A stretch of DNA of 64,000 bases, taken from assembly GCF_005886875.1 (NCBI RefSeq), contig NZ_PNBY01000074.1, forward strand, positions 43,302-107,301, in the 5' to 3' direction. Below the pieces are notes generated by a model, which did not search any database, was not told the DNA's origin, and saw only the letters and a program-made list of their open reading frames with translations. How positions within the stretch are numbered: the stretch's first letter is position 1; every line of letters starts with the position of its first letter. Below are positions 28,935 to 38,300 of this stretch, in pieces. The stretch comes from Pseudoalteromonas aurantia. Lineage in GTDB: Bacteria > Pseudomonadota > Gammaproteobacteria > Enterobacterales > Alteromonadaceae. The translations under genes were made by a program, and so were the position numbers.

Positions 28935-28978
28935 ACTTAACTTACCTATTGCAAAACGCTCTGTTAGAGGCATTAATT

Positions 28979-29374
28979 ATGACACTCACAACACCTGGCT
29001 TGCTTTTTCCTGCAATCTCATTATTACTTTTAGCATACACGAATCGGTTTTTAGTGCTCGCACAATTAATTCGTGAATTAAATGCCCGCGAAGGCAATAC
29101 CTTAAGGCCCCTCGTTAGAGCACAAATCGATAACCTCAGAAAGCGCATAAAGCTCATCCGCTTTATGCAAGTTTGGGGCGTTATTTCATTTTTATTATGT
29201 ACTCTCTCTATGTTTGCATTATTCATAGATGTGGCATTAACTGGCATTATTTTATTTGGAGCAAGCCTGTGTTGCTTAGCGCTTTCACTGATTATTTCTT
29301 TATATGAAATTCACATTTCTTGTGATGCAATCGAAATAGAATTGCAAAATATCGAAAAAAAGCCCTCATTGTAA
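28979..29374 (+). CDS. DUF2721 membrane protein
   Basis: 131 residues with three hydrophobic segments (about 5-22, 60-80, 85-105). The opening TLTTPGLLFPAISLLLLAYTNRF and IRELNAREG are typical of DUF2721, a small conserved family of unknown function. ATG 28979 follows GAGG and fits the family start. Divergent from the DUF2007 gene. Confidence 0.85.
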   Translation: MTLTTPGLLFPAISLLLLAYTNRFLVLAQLIRELNAREGNTLRPLVRAQIDNLRKRIKLIRFMQVWGVISFLLCTLSMFALFIDVALTGIILFGASLCCLALSLIISLYEIHISCDAIEIELQNIEKKPSL

Positions 29375-29436
29375 TTAAGCACAGCCTCTTTTCATGACTA
29401 TACTTAACGTGAGAGTAGTCTGAAAAAGGCCCACAA

Positions 29437-30963
29437 GTGAATAGTTTTCTTTTTTCTAATGAAGCGCTAGACGAACCGAATACCCAAGAACAACACGCTG
29501 ATTTTTGGGATATTCTAGTTGTTGATGATGAAGAAGATATTCATCAAGTAACCAAGTTAGTTCTCTCTAATTTTAAATTCGAAGAGAAAACATTGCGCTT
29601 TCATCATGCTTACTCAGCAAAACAAGCTATGGAAATATTGCAAAGCGAAGATGAGATTTCCGTTGGGCTCATTGATGTTGTAATGGAAAGCAATCATGCT
29701 GGACTTGATTTAATTAAATATATTAGGAATGACATCGCCAATCATGATATCAGACTCATTCTAAGAACAGGCCAGCCCGGCGAAGCGCCTGAAGAATCTG
29801 TGATACGTGATTATGATATTAATGATTATAAAAATAAGACAGAACTTACAGCTGTTAAGCTCAAAACATTGCTCTACTCTGCATTGCGTTCCCATCGAGA
29901 TATACAAACCATTGAGCGACATAAGCTAGGCTTAGAGCGAATAATTAACGCCTCATCCTCTTTTTTACAATGTGATAGTGTTCGAGATTTTGCCTCTACC
30001 ATTTTATCACATGTAGCCGATGTGTTAGGCCTCAAAGACAATGATATTTACTGCGCAGCCGCAATTAATAACCAAAAAGATGCGGCAACTAAATTTAAGT
30101 TACTCGCAGCTTCTGGAGAAGGTATTGAACCTAACTCTGATGTCATCCCCAACAGTGTTAAAAACCTTTTTATTGAATCTCACAACAGTAAAACCTCCTG
30201 TAAAACACACCATGAGTATATTGGCTATTTCCCTTCTCGATGCGGCGGAGAGACCATGCTGTATGTCAGTAAGGAATCAGCATTGCAACATACTGACCAT
30301 CAGTTGTTAGAATTTTTTTCGAACAACATTGCACTCGCCTATGATAATTTAAAGCTTAGAGAAACCGTAAAAGAATCACAGAAAGAGCTATCGTACATCC
30401 TGGGTGAAGCCGTAGAAAAGCGCTCAAAAGAAACCGGTTCGCACGTAAGACGAGTTGCTCACTATAGTATGTTACTTGCTCAATTATATGGGTTAAGTGA
30501 TTATCAGTCAGAAATCATTAAGTTAGCTTCTCCTTTACATGACATAGGAAAAATAAGCATTCCTGACAATATATTGAACAAACCAGCGAAACTCACCGCA
30601 GATGAGTGGCAAATTATGCAAACTCATGCTCAAATCGGACATGAAATTTTACAAAGCTCTACCAATGAAATTTTACAATGTGGTGCTACAATTGCGCATC
30701 AGCATCACGAAAAATGGGATGGTAGTGGTTATCCGCAAGGATTAATGGGAGAAAATATTAACATTGTTGGAAGGATCACCGCGCTAGCAGATGTATTTGA
30801 TGCCTTAGGTAGTGACCGATGTTACAAAAAGGCATGGCCTTTAGAAAAGGTATTAACATTGATACAATCTGAAAAAGCGAAACAGTTTGATCCTAAGCTT
30901 GTAGACTTATTTATGCAAAATATTGACCAGTTTATTGCGATAAGAGACCGTTATCCTGATTGA
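29437..30963 (+). CDS. Response regulator with DUF3369 and HD-GYP output
   Basis: 508 residues. Receiver domain (about 25-150) has VVDDEEDI acidic residues and the phosphoacceptor Asp in VGLIDVVME. DUF3369 follows (160-310, GAF-like), then HD-GYP (about 325-500) with HDIGKISIPDNIL, HQHHEKWDGSGYPQG and DVFDALGSDRCYK, all metal-binding and GYP residues intact. Expected to hydrolyse c-di-GMP under two-component control. The start is GTG 29437, after AAAAGG. No histidine kinase is adjacent, so the partner is elsewhere. Confidence 0.92.
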   Translation: MNSFLFSNEALDEPNTQEQHADFWDILVVDDEEDIHQVTKLVLSNFKFEEKTLRFHHAYSAKQAMEILQSEDEISVGLIDVVMESNHAGLDLIKYIRNDIANHDIRLILRTGQPGEAPEESVIRDYDINDYKNKTELTAVKLKTLLYSALRSHRDIQTIERHKLGLERIINASSSFLQCDSVRDFASTILSHVADVLGLKDNDIYCAAAINNQKDAATKFKLLAASGEGIEPNSDVIPNSVKNLFIESHNSKTSCKTHHEYIGYFPSRCGGETMLYVSKESALQHTDHQLLEFFSNNIALAYDNLKLRETVKESQKELSYILGEAVEKRSKETGSHVRRVAHYSMLLAQLYGLSDYQSEIIKLASPLHDIGKISIPDNILNKPAKLTADEWQIMQTHAQIGHEILQSSTNEILQCGATIAHQHHEKWDGSGYPQGLMGENINIVGRITALADVFDALGSDRCYKKAWPLEKVLTLIQSEKAKQFDPKLVDLFMQNIDQFIAIRDRYPD

Positions 30964-31073
30964 ACTTTGTAAGCAAAATGTAAAAATTTCACTTTAAATT
31001 TTCCTGTAGCTGTATTAGTATTAGGGAAAATCACACAAATTCTGTGTATTGATGAAATTAAAAGGAATTTCGA

Positions 31074-31970
31074 ATGAGATTTGAACAACTAGAACAGTTT
31101 GTTGCGCTAGGTAGTCTGCGTCATTTTAGACAAGCAGCTGAACAAACAAAAATCAGTACTTCGGCACTGACACGCAGCATCCAAACATTGGAAGATGAAA
31201 TTGGGTGTGAATTAGTTAAGCGCTCGACCCGCTCAGTAAAGTTAACTGAGCAAGGAGAGTTGTTTCTTAACTACTGTAAAGCAACGCTTTCTGAGCTAGA
31301 ACTCACGAAAAAAACGATTAAGCAAAGCTTGTTTGGTAGAGACCAACACAAGTTAGTGATTGGTTATACAAGTAAAGCGAGTGCCATAGTGCCTATGTCA
31401 TGTGGCAAATTTTTAGCTGACTATCCGAATGTAAAAGTAGAGATGCAATTACAAGACGAAAATGAGCTAACAAGGAAGCTACAACTCGGTGAAATTGATA
31501 TTAGTGTCTATCTGCAAAGCGCAAGTAATGTGATGAGCGATATACATTTACCAGATCAGCTTATTTTATTCGTATCAAAGCATCACCCGCTTGCAAGCAA
31601 AGACAGTTTAAGGCGCTCAGAGTTGTCTGATTTTCCTATGTATGGCTGCTTTTCGCAACTAAAACAAGTTCAGACTATGCTTAACGAGGCTGTTGAAGGG
31701 CTTAATAAATCAACCAGTATGAAAATTGGCAATATTGATCAAGTGATTGACGGACTTAAAAACTCAAACCACTTTGCTATTGCCAGCATTGAGCATTCAA
31801 AAACGATTGCACAAGACCCTAATTTAGTTCTTTTGAAAACAAATAAAGATGTTGATCACGAGCAATTAGTAGTGCAAACAAATCATCATGTGAATAGCGA
31901 TAGTCATATAAAGCATTTACTAGAATTGATTGAGCAAACAGCACAAGCCCAATCCTGTGCTACTCAATAA
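31074..31970 (+). CDS. LysR family transcriptional regulator
   Basis: 298 residues: winged HTH (1-60: MRFEQLEQFVALGSLRHFRQAAEQTKISTSALTRSIQTLE) and a periplasmic-binding-like effector domain (90-290). It is alone in its strand block; the convergent ubiA lies beyond a strong hairpin, and upstream is the HD-GYP gene. The target and ligand are unknown. Confidence 0.92.
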   Translation: MRFEQLEQFVALGSLRHFRQAAEQTKISTSALTRSIQTLEDEIGCELVKRSTRSVKLTEQGELFLNYCKATLSELELTKKTIKQSLFGRDQHKLVIGYTSKASAIVPMSCGKFLADYPNVKVEMQLQDENELTRKLQLGEIDISVYLQSASNVMSDIHLPDQLILFVSKHHPLASKDSLRRSELSDFPMYGCFSQLKQVQTMLNEAVEGLNKSTSMKIGNIDQVIDGLKNSNHFAIASIEHSKTIAQDPNLVLLKTNKDVDHEQLVVQTNHHVNSDSHIKHLLELIEQTAQAQSCATQ

Positions 31971-31980
31971 AATTTACCTA

Positions 31981-32022
31981 TGAACACAATAAAAGTAGAA
32001 CTACCACCTTTTATTGTGTTCA
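31981..32022 (+). terminator. Long perfect hairpin after lysR-type gene
   Basis: TGAACACAATAAAAG (31981-31995) pairs perfectly over 15 bp with CTTTTATTGTGTTCA (32008-32022). No long T-run follows, but the location 10 bases after the stop codon supports a terminator or 3' stabiliser. Confidence 0.7.
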
Positions 32023-32136
32023 TTGACAAATTACACTTTATCAAACAAGTTACTTTAAGCACAATTGCAATACCTTCACTGTGCTTGAGTAACTCAACCT
32101 ACTCCGTTAAATGACAAGCCCATCACGTACTGAACA

Positions 32137-33009
32137 CTAAAGCGCCATTGAGGTAACTAGTCCCAGAAAAATAACCATCCCAACATAGTTATTGTTCAAA
32201 AATGCCTTAAAGCATGCAGCTCTATCACGATTAGTAATATTTTTTTGTTGATTAACAAGCAGTACAACGGCACAGCACACTCCTGCCCAGTAAGCAGTAC
32301 CTAACTGTAATACATATCCAACAAATAACATTATTCCAATGAATAGCATATTCAATAAGGCAACCCAATGCCTATCAAATTGACCAAACAATATCGCCGT
32401 AGACTTCACCCCAATTTTTAAGTCATCTTCTCTATCAACCATGGCGTACATAGTATCGTAAGCGACAGTCCAGAGTAAATTTGCTACAAATAATAGCCAA
32501 GCTAACATTGGCACTGTGTCATTGGTAGCCATAAATGCCATAGGAATTGAACAACTATAGGCTGCACCGAGGACTACTTGAGGTAAATGCGTGAAACGTT
32601 TCATAAAAGGGTAACAAGCAGCCAGTGCAAGCGCGAGTAACGATAGTAAAACAGTATTAAAATTCAACTGAATGACGAGTAAAAATGCGACACTGATCAA
32701 ACTAGCAAAGAGTGTTAACGCTTCACCAGGCTTGACTGCTTTACGTGCAAGAGGCCTTTGTGATGTGCGCTGTACAGCGCCATCAACCTTCCTATCTGCG
32801 TAATCATTAATAACACAGCCAGCACTACGCATAATAAAGACGCCTAAACTAAATACCACTATTAACTCTAATGGCGGCACTCCACGACTTGCAATCCACA
32901 AAGCACATAAAGTAGGCCACAGTAGCAACAATGTACCGATAGGTTTATCTAACCTCATTAGCTGGCTATATTCAGATAAATTACTTACTCTAAGTGCATT
33001 TAATTGCAT
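32137..33009 (-). CDS. ubiA: 4-hydroxybenzoate octaprenyltransferase
   Basis: 290 residues, about eight or nine membrane helices. Prenylates 4-hydroxybenzoate in ubiquinone synthesis. Both Asp-rich motifs are present: NDYADRKVDG and YAMVDREDDLKIG. ATG 33009 follows an excellent GGAG site and lies inside the end of ubiC (20-bp overlap), so translation is coupled to the preceding step. Confidence 0.95.
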   Translation of the reverse strand: MQLNALRVSNLSEYSQLMRLDKPIGTLLLLWPTLCALWIASRGVPPLELIVVFSLGVFIMRSAGCVINDYADRKVDGAVQRTSQRPLARKAVKPGEALTLFASLISVAFLLVIQLNFNTVLLSLLALALAACYPFMKRFTHLPQVVLGAAYSCSIPMAFMATNDTVPMLAWLLFVANLLWTVAYDTMYAMVDREDDLKIGVKSTAILFGQFDRHWVALLNMLFIGIMLFVGYVLQLGTAYWAGVCCAVVLLVNQQKNITNRDRAACFKAFLNNNYVGMVIFLGLVTSMAL

Positions 33010-33541
33010 CTTTTTCTCCAAATAAAAATACTTCACATACCATTATCTGTGACTGACCTTTGGTAAATATTCTGCGCCTTGCGTAAAAAGATTGCGAGGC
33101 TTGTGCGTTCTCTAACGTAAAGCATGAAATAGGTGTATTCTGGCCATTAAAATTACTAACTTCGAGCTCAGAACGGCCCCAACTCTCATCACTAAACAGC
33201 ACCTCGCCTAGCGGCGTTTCTCCTAGCTCGCCAACTTCGTCCCAATAAGCAGCTTCAGTGATCCAACTTTGCGCATAGACGGTGGCAACATCGTCACAAT
33301 AAAGCAAAACTTCGCGGCACAATACACGATGACTTTGGTTATCAAAGACCTTATTATGGCCTGAACTTGCTGTAAGCCATCTTTCTGATAACAGCTTGAC
33401 ACGAAAATGCTTACATCGAGCCTTTAACAAAGAGGTTAAAGACCCTTGTTCAAAAAGCAACATTGCAATTTCCGTCGATGGACAGTCTAATTTGTCAGTA
33501 CTTTGCCAACAAAAATCAATAGAAAATGGATGTTCAAACAC
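32990..33541 (-). CDS. ubiC: Chorismate lyase
   Basis: 183 residues. Converts chorismate to 4-hydroxybenzoate and pyruvate, the entry to ubiquinone. Typical UbiC segments: CKHFRVKLLSERW, VLCREVLLYCDDVATVYAQSWI, LGETPLGEVLF and ARRRIFTKGQSQIMVCEVFL. First gene of ubiC-ubiA. Confidence 0.92.
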   Translation of the reverse strand: MFEHPFSIDFCWQSTDKLDCPSTEIAMLLFEQGSLTSLLKARCKHFRVKLLSERWLTASSGHNKVFDNQSHRVLCREVLLYCDDVATVYAQSWITEAAYWDEVGELGETPLGEVLFSDESWGRSELEVSNFNGQNTPISCFTLENAQASQSFYARRRIFTKGQSQIMVCEVFLFGEKDAIKCT

Positions 33542-33715
33542 AATAAATATAGCCCTTATATACGACGGGCGATATCATACCATCGAGCACTGTAGCCACA
33601 AAGCAGCTTGAATTTATAGTTCAAAATTTGCAGGTTATCTGTAAATTTCTTTCAAATAAGTATACACTTACACATCACAAATTGATTGAGCAAACCTCAA
33701 GGACTTTAAATAATA

Positions 33716-34111
33716 ATGAAGATGCATGCTTATTTAACTTTGGCGCTCGTACTACTAATTAGCAGTGTAAATGTTAAAGCTGAGTCCACAGTCGGATACT
33801 TTGGTTTTGAACCCGATATAATTACTAACTATATCGGTCAATCAAATAAAAAATTAGGCTACGTCAGGGTAACGGTCGACTTGATGCTCAATGATGTATC
33901 AAACATTGCAATTGTCGAGCATCACACACCGCTTTTACGAGATGCAATAGTGCAAATACTCAGTAAAGAACCCGAAGAGACAATTAAGTCGCTAACGGGT
34001 CGTGAAGAAATTCGTATGCGCTGTGCCGAAAAGCTAAAAGGCTTGCTCAATGAAGAAACTGGGCAAGAAATTGTCAGAGAAGTGCTCTTTACTAAATACC
34101 TTTATCACTAA
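33716..34111 (+). CDS. FliL-like secreted protein (orphan)
   Basis: 131 residues with signal peptide (MKMHAYLTLALVLLISSVNVKA). The mature part resembles the FliL C-terminal domain: YVRVTVDLMLND, HHTPLLRDAIVQILS, LTGREEIRMRCAEKLKGLLNEETG and VREVLFTKYLYH. Classical FliL has a membrane anchor and lies among flagellar genes; here it is alone, divergent from ubiC, and appears to be cleaved and periplasmic. The role could be flagellar stator-related or something else. Confidence 0.8.
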   Translation: MKMHAYLTLALVLLISSVNVKAESTVGYFGFEPDIITNYIGQSNKKLGYVRVTVDLMLNDVSNIAIVEHHTPLLRDAIVQILSKEPEETIKSLTGREEIRMRCAEKLKGLLNEETGQEIVREVLFTKYLYH

Positions 34112-34118
34112 ACTAGTA

Positions 34119-34931
34119 TTAAGCGCGTTTTAGCTTAGATAGTAAAGCTAATAGCATGCCGGTCAGCAAACCAAATAAATGCGCCCAATTTGCCATACTA
34201 ATAAAAAATACATCTGTAAAACCAAATATCATCCATATAAGCATAAAGCCAACTACGGGCTTTTCAATTAATGCTTCCTGATGATTATGCTGCGCACTAT
34301 ACACCCAGGCGTACCCCAGCAATGCGTAAACTACTCCACTCAACCCACCAAACCTTGGGTCGACAAACAAATATTGTGCCCAGTTACTGACTAAACTACT
34401 TATTACAAATATCAAAATAAGTTGTTTAGCACCAACCCGCTTAATGATTTTATTTCCCAAGTGTAACCACCAAGCTAAGTTAAAAATAAGATGCAATGCG
34501 CTGAAATGCATTAAAGCGGGTGATACCCATGTTAATGGGGAGCGTGGATCGAACTGTAAAAGTGCATAAACCGCTTTTCCTTCAACAATATATAAACAGG
34601 AAAAAATAACAAGCGCGATCACAAAAATGGTCTTTAAGAAGTAATGTAACTCATTAAATCGTTTCGCTAAGTTCAGTGAGCCGCCTTTATACAAAAACTG
34701 TGTTTCTGTGTTCCCGGTGTGCCATGAAGCAGTTAAATACTTTTCATCATGTGGATTATCAACAAACTCATTCCAAAGCGGTATCGCACTGTGTTCTTCT
34801 GACTCTGGTACCCATACTTCGACATGCCAACCATCCATGCTTTTCAATACAGCATTGACGCCTTGGCGCTTAAAATAATCAGCAGCTCCTTGCACGGCAC
34901 GTGGGTTATCTGAGGTACCAATTAAAATCAT
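34119..34931 (-). CDS. glpG: GlpG-type rhomboid intramembrane protease
   Basis: 270 residues. N-terminal cytoplasmic domain (1-85), then six membrane helices. The catalytic dyad is visible: Ser in FGGLSGVVYALLGY and His in ANWAHLFGLLTG; the L1-loop and HxxFN-like segment (HFSALHLIFNLAWWLHLG) is present. Start overlaps the glpE stop by four bases, as in a glpEG operon. The natural substrate is unknown. Confidence 0.93.
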   Translation of the reverse strand: MILIGTSDNPRAVQGAADYFKRQGVNAVLKSMDGWHVEVWVPESEEHSAIPLWNEFVDNPHDEKYLTASWHTGNTETQFLYKGGSLNLAKRFNELHYFLKTIFVIALVIFSCLYIVEGKAVYALLQFDPRSPLTWVSPALMHFSALHLIFNLAWWLHLGNKIIKRVGAKQLILIFVISSLVSNWAQYLFVDPRFGGLSGVVYALLGYAWVYSAQHNHQEALIEKPVVGFMLIWMIFGFTDVFFISMANWAHLFGLLTGMLLALLSKLKRA

Positions 34932-35245
34932 TTAGCTATAACACTCGGTAGTTCAGCAGCCCATTGTGTGAAGCCACCATCCATACTATATACCTCTTCA
35001 AAACCTTGCTCTATCAGGTAATTTGCAGCGCCTTGCGAACTTACTCCGTGATAACATACAACAATAATTGGCTGCTCAAATTCTTTTTCTTGCATGAAGT
35101 GACCAATATTGCCATTCGATAAATGCTCAGAACCTGGGATGTGGCCACCTTCATAGCTATTTGGGTCTCGGATGTCTGCAATAACGACATCATCTCGCTC
35201 AAGCATTTCGTGAGTTTGGGCAACTGAAATATGTTTACATGGCAT
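34928..35245 (-). CDS. glpE: Thiosulfate sulfurtransferase GlpE
   Basis: 105-residue single-domain rhodanese. The active-site loop CYHGVSSQGAA carries the catalytic Cys; VIADIRDPNSYEGGHIPGSEHL is the usual rhodanese entry. Transfers sulfane sulfur from thiosulfate to an acceptor. First gene of glpE-glpG, downstream of the tdh terminator. Confidence 0.93.
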   Translation of the reverse strand: MPCKHISVAQTHEMLERDDVVIADIRDPNSYEGGHIPGSEHLSNGNIGHFMQEKEFEQPIIVVCYHGVSSQGAANYLIEQGFEEVYSMDGGFTQWAAELPSVIAK

Positions 35246-35271
35246 AAATTTACTTCTCTCAAAATTAAAAA

Positions 35272-35289
35272 AGACGACCTGAGTCGTCT
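35272..35289 (-). terminator. Terminator after tdh
   Basis: AGACGAC and GTCGTCT form a 7-bp stem with a four-base loop; on the minus strand it is followed by TTTTTT. It separates kbl-tdh from glpEG. Confidence 0.85.
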
Positions 35290-35312
35290 ATTGCTAATAG
35301 TTACGATCTATA

Positions 35313-36338
35313 TTAAGTCCAGTTTAAAATAACTTTCCCTGACTGACCAGAAATCATCGTGTCAAAGCCCGTCTGAAACTCATCAATATGAAATTGATGC
35401 GTGATAATCGGGTTTAGATCTAGCCCTGATTGGATAAGACTGGCCATTTTATACCATGTTTCAAACATCTCTCGGCCATAAATACCTTTAATAACCAAGC
35501 CTTTAAAAATAACTTGATTCCAATCTACTGCCATATCCGATGGAGGGATCCCAAGCATGGCAATTTTACCACCATGATTCATATTGTTTAGCATGCTATT
35601 AAAAGCAACAGGTACACCTGACATTTCTAAACCAATATCGAACCCTTCTGTCATCCCAAGCTCTGACATAACATCTTCAAGTTTTTCTGAAGAGACATTT
35701 ACAGCGCGTGTCGCACCCATTTTTCTTGCTAATTCAAGACGATATTCATTAACATCAGTAATAACAACATGGCGTGCACCAACATGCTTAGCAACGGCTG
35801 CTGCCATAATACCGATAGGGCCAGCACCTGTGATCAATACGTCTTCGCCGACTAAATCAAACGACAAAGCCGTATGTACTGCATTACCAAAGGGGTCAAA
35901 AATTGACGCTAATTCATCAGAAATATTGTCAGGAATTTTAAATGCGTTAAATGCAGGGATCACCAGATATTCAGCAAAAGAGCCTTCTCTGTTAACACCA
36001 ACGCCTGTGGTATTACGACACAAATGTACACGACCAGCACGGCAGTTACGACAGTGTCCACAGGTTATATGACCTTCACCAGATACGCGGTCACCAATGT
36101 TGAAACCTCTGACCTCTTGACCCATCTCAACAACTTCACCCACATATTCATGACCAACTACCATCGGCGTTGGAATGGTGTTTTGCGCCCACTCATCCCA
36201 CTTATAAATATGTACATCAGTTCCACATATCGCCGTTTTACGAATTTTGATCAATAAATCATTGTGTCCCATCTCCGGTTTCGGAGCATCGGTCATCCAG
36301 ATCCCAGGTTCTGCTTTTAACTTAGATAACGCTTTCAT
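35313..36338 (-). CDS. tdh: L-threonine 3-dehydrogenase
   Basis: 341 residues, zinc-dependent medium-chain dehydrogenase. Oxidises threonine to 2-amino-3-ketobutyrate with NAD. Catalytic zinc ligands in [10 protein letters not shown] and GHEYVGEV, four-Cys structural zinc in [15 protein letters not shown], and the nucleotide motif [12 protein letters not shown]. Functions with kbl immediately upstream; a terminator-like hairpin separates the two. Confidence 0.97.
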   Translation of the reverse strand: MKALSKLKAEPGIWMTDAPKPEMGHNDLLIKIRKTAICGTDVHIYKWDEWAQNTIPTPMVVGHEYVGEVVEMGQEVRGFNIGDRVSGEGHITCGHCRNCRAGRVHLCRNTTGVGVNREGSFAEYLVIPAFNAFKIPDNISDELASIFDPFGNAVHTALSFDLVGEDVLITGAGPIGIMAAAVAKHVGARHVVITDVNEYRLELARKMGATRAVNVSSEKLEDVMSELGMTEGFDIGLEMSGVPVAFNSMLNNMNHGGKIAMLGIPPSDMAVDWNQVIFKGLVIKGIYGREMFETWYKMASLIQSGLDLNPIITHQFHIDEFQTGFDTMISGQSGKVILNWT

Positions 36339-36350
36339 ACTTTTCGCTCG

Positions 36351-36374
36351 TAAAAAAGGAAGCAGCTGCTTCCT
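36351..36374 (-). terminator. Terminator-like hairpin between kbl and tdh
   Basis: AGGAAGCAGCTGCTTCCT (36357-36374) is a perfect palindrome; on the minus strand it is followed by a run of Ts. It lies between the kbl stop at 36383 and the tdh ATG at 36338 in the same transcript direction. It could attenuate tdh relative to kbl. Confidence 0.75.
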
Positions 36375-36382
36375 CTATTTAT

Positions 36383-37579
36383 TTAAATTATTTCTAATTC
36401 TTTACCAATGCGGATAAACGCATTAATCGCTGTGTCTAATTGCGCTTTGGTATGCGCAGCAGAAATCTGAGTTCGAATACGTGCTTGACCCTTAGGGACA
36501 ACTGGGAATGAGAAACCCGTTACGTAAATGCCTTCGCTAAGTAGTTTGTCTGCCATTGCTGCTGCTACTTTCGCATCCCCTAGCATCACTGGAATAATGG
36601 CATGATCCTTACCCGCACAGGTAAAGCCAGCCGCTTCCATTTGCTCACGGAAATACGCCGCATTGCTCCACAGCGTGTCACGTAACGCTTTTCCATCTTT
36701 AAGCATCTCAAGCACTGCAATTGAAGCTGTTACAATAGACGGTGCCAGTGAATTTGAGAATAAATACGGACGAGAACGTTGACGTAACCAATCAATCACT
36801 TCTTTTTTACCTGACGTATAGCCACCTGATGCACCGCCAAGGGCTTTACCCAATGTGCCCGTGATAATGTCGACTCGATCTAATACACCACAATACTCGG
36901 GTGTTCCGCGACCATTTGCACCGACAAAGCCAACCGCATGAGAATCATCAACCATGACCAATGCATCGTATTTATCAGCCAAATCACATACTGCTTCTAA
37001 ATTACAAATCACGCCATCCATTGAGAATACGCCATCAGTTGCGATCAACTTAGTTTTAGCACCCGCTTGTGTAGCGGCAATAAGTTGCTCTTCTAATGCA
37101 GCCATATCATTGTTTGCATAGCGGAAACGTTTTGCCTTACATAAACGCACACCGTCAATGATAGAAGCATGATTTAACGCATCAGAAATAATCGCATCAT
37201 CAGGCCCTAATATCGTTTCAAACAGTCCGGTGTTTGCATCAAAACAAGAAGAATATAAAATTGTGTCTTCTGTTTGCAAGAACTCACTTATTTTCGCTTC
37301 CAACGTTTTATGAATATCTTGCGTACCACAAATAAAACGCACAGACGCCACACCAAAACCATGGGCATCAAGGCCTTGTTTCGCCGCTTCAATCAAGCTT
37401 GGGCTGTTTGCTAAACCCAAGTAGTTATTTGCACAAAAATTAATAACTGAACTGCCCGAAGATACGGCTATTTCAGCTTGCTGAGATGACGTGATCACTC
37501 GCTCATTTTTGTATAAACCTTCAGCTTTAACTTCTTCAAGTTGCTGCTCTAACTGGCTATAAAAGGCCGATGCTCTCAT
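36383..37579 (-). CDS. kbl: 2-amino-3-ketobutyrate CoA ligase
   Basis: 398 residues, PLP enzyme of the alpha-oxoamine synthase family. Cleaves 2-amino-3-ketobutyrate with CoA to glycine and acetyl-CoA. PLP Lys in [21 protein letters not shown], with [13 protein letters not shown] and [11 protein letters not shown] upstream. A 156-bp spacer before it contains nested inverted repeats (TCACTCACA 37604 / TGTGAGTGA 37642). Confidence 0.97.
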   Translation of the reverse strand: MRASAFYSQLEQQLEEVKAEGLYKNERVITSSQQAEIAVSSGSSVINFCANNYLGLANSPSLIEAAKQGLDAHGFGVASVRFICGTQDIHKTLEAKISEFLQTEDTILYSSCFDANTGLFETILGPDDAIISDALNHASIIDGVRLCKAKRFRYANNDMAALEEQLIAATQAGAKTKLIATDGVFSMDGVICNLEAVCDLADKYDALVMVDDSHAVGFVGANGRGTPEYCGVLDRVDIITGTLGKALGGASGGYTSGKKEVIDWLRQRSRPYLFSNSLAPSIVTASIAVLEMLKDGKALRDTLWSNAAYFREQMEAAGFTCAGKDHAIIPVMLGDAKVAAAMADKLLSEGIYVTGFSFPVVPKGQARIRTQISAAHTKAQLDTAINAFIRIGKELEII

Positions 37580-37735
37580 TTAGAGTCTCCATTGGTTGCA
37601 CGGGTCACTCACATTCTTACAACTTGGTCGTCGTGACTGAGTTGTGAGTGATATCAAATAGAATTGTATTGTAAAAGTTTCAGGCCGTAATTGCACGAAT
37701 TGTGATTATTGGCCACCACAGCCCAAAGTATATGT

Positions 37736-38293
37736 TTATGAGGTAGAAGACATAATACTGGGTACATTCTTTAGTGATGAACATACAAAATCAGCGAGTT
37801 CCATCGTTTTTCTATCAAATATCTGACCAGACTCAACCAGTATTGCCGTGTTAACGCCAGCAGCTCGTGCGGCTTGAATATCCGATATTTTATCACCCAC
37901 CATCACACTCTGAGCCACATCAATATCAAATTCTGCGATTGCTTGATTGAGCATACCTGGCTGTGGCTTTCTACATGTGCAGTCAGTTAAATACTCAGGC
38001 AGCGCTTGTTTAGGGTGGTGAGGGCAAAAATAAACTTGGCTAATAACAACATCGTGGCGCTTAAACTCCTGACACATCCAAGTACTTAACTGATGAAATT
38101 GTTGTTCCGTATAGTACCCTCGACCAATACCAGATTGATTTGTGACTATCACAATTAAATACCCTTGCTCACAAAAGTACTGACATGCTTCGAATACGCC
38201 TTCAATAAATTGAAAGTCTTCAATCTTGTGAACATAAGCATGATCCACATTGATCACACCGTCTCTATCTAAAAAAACAGCTTTGCGACTCAT
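37736..38293 (-). CDS. gmhB: D-glycero-D-manno-heptose 1,7-bisphosphate 7-phosphatase
   Basis: 185 residues, HAD family. Nucleophile motif AVFLDRDGVINVDHAYV; zinc loop CPHHPKQALPEYLTDCTCRKPQPGM; distal MVGDKISDIQAARAAGV. Acts in ADP-heptose synthesis for the LPS inner core between HldE kinase and adenylyltransferase steps. ATG 38293 opens the conserved MSRKAVFLDRDG; the longer frame overlaps the upstream gene. Confidence 0.94.
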   Translation of the reverse strand: MSRKAVFLDRDGVINVDHAYVHKIEDFQFIEGVFEACQYFCEQGYLIVIVTNQSGIGRGYYTEQQFHQLSTWMCQEFKRHDVVISQVYFCPHHPKQALPEYLTDCTCRKPQPGMLNQAIAEFDIDVAQSVMVGDKISDIQAARAAGVNTAILVESGQIFDRKTMELADFVCSSLKNVPSIMSSTS

Positions 38294-38300
38294 AGAACTT

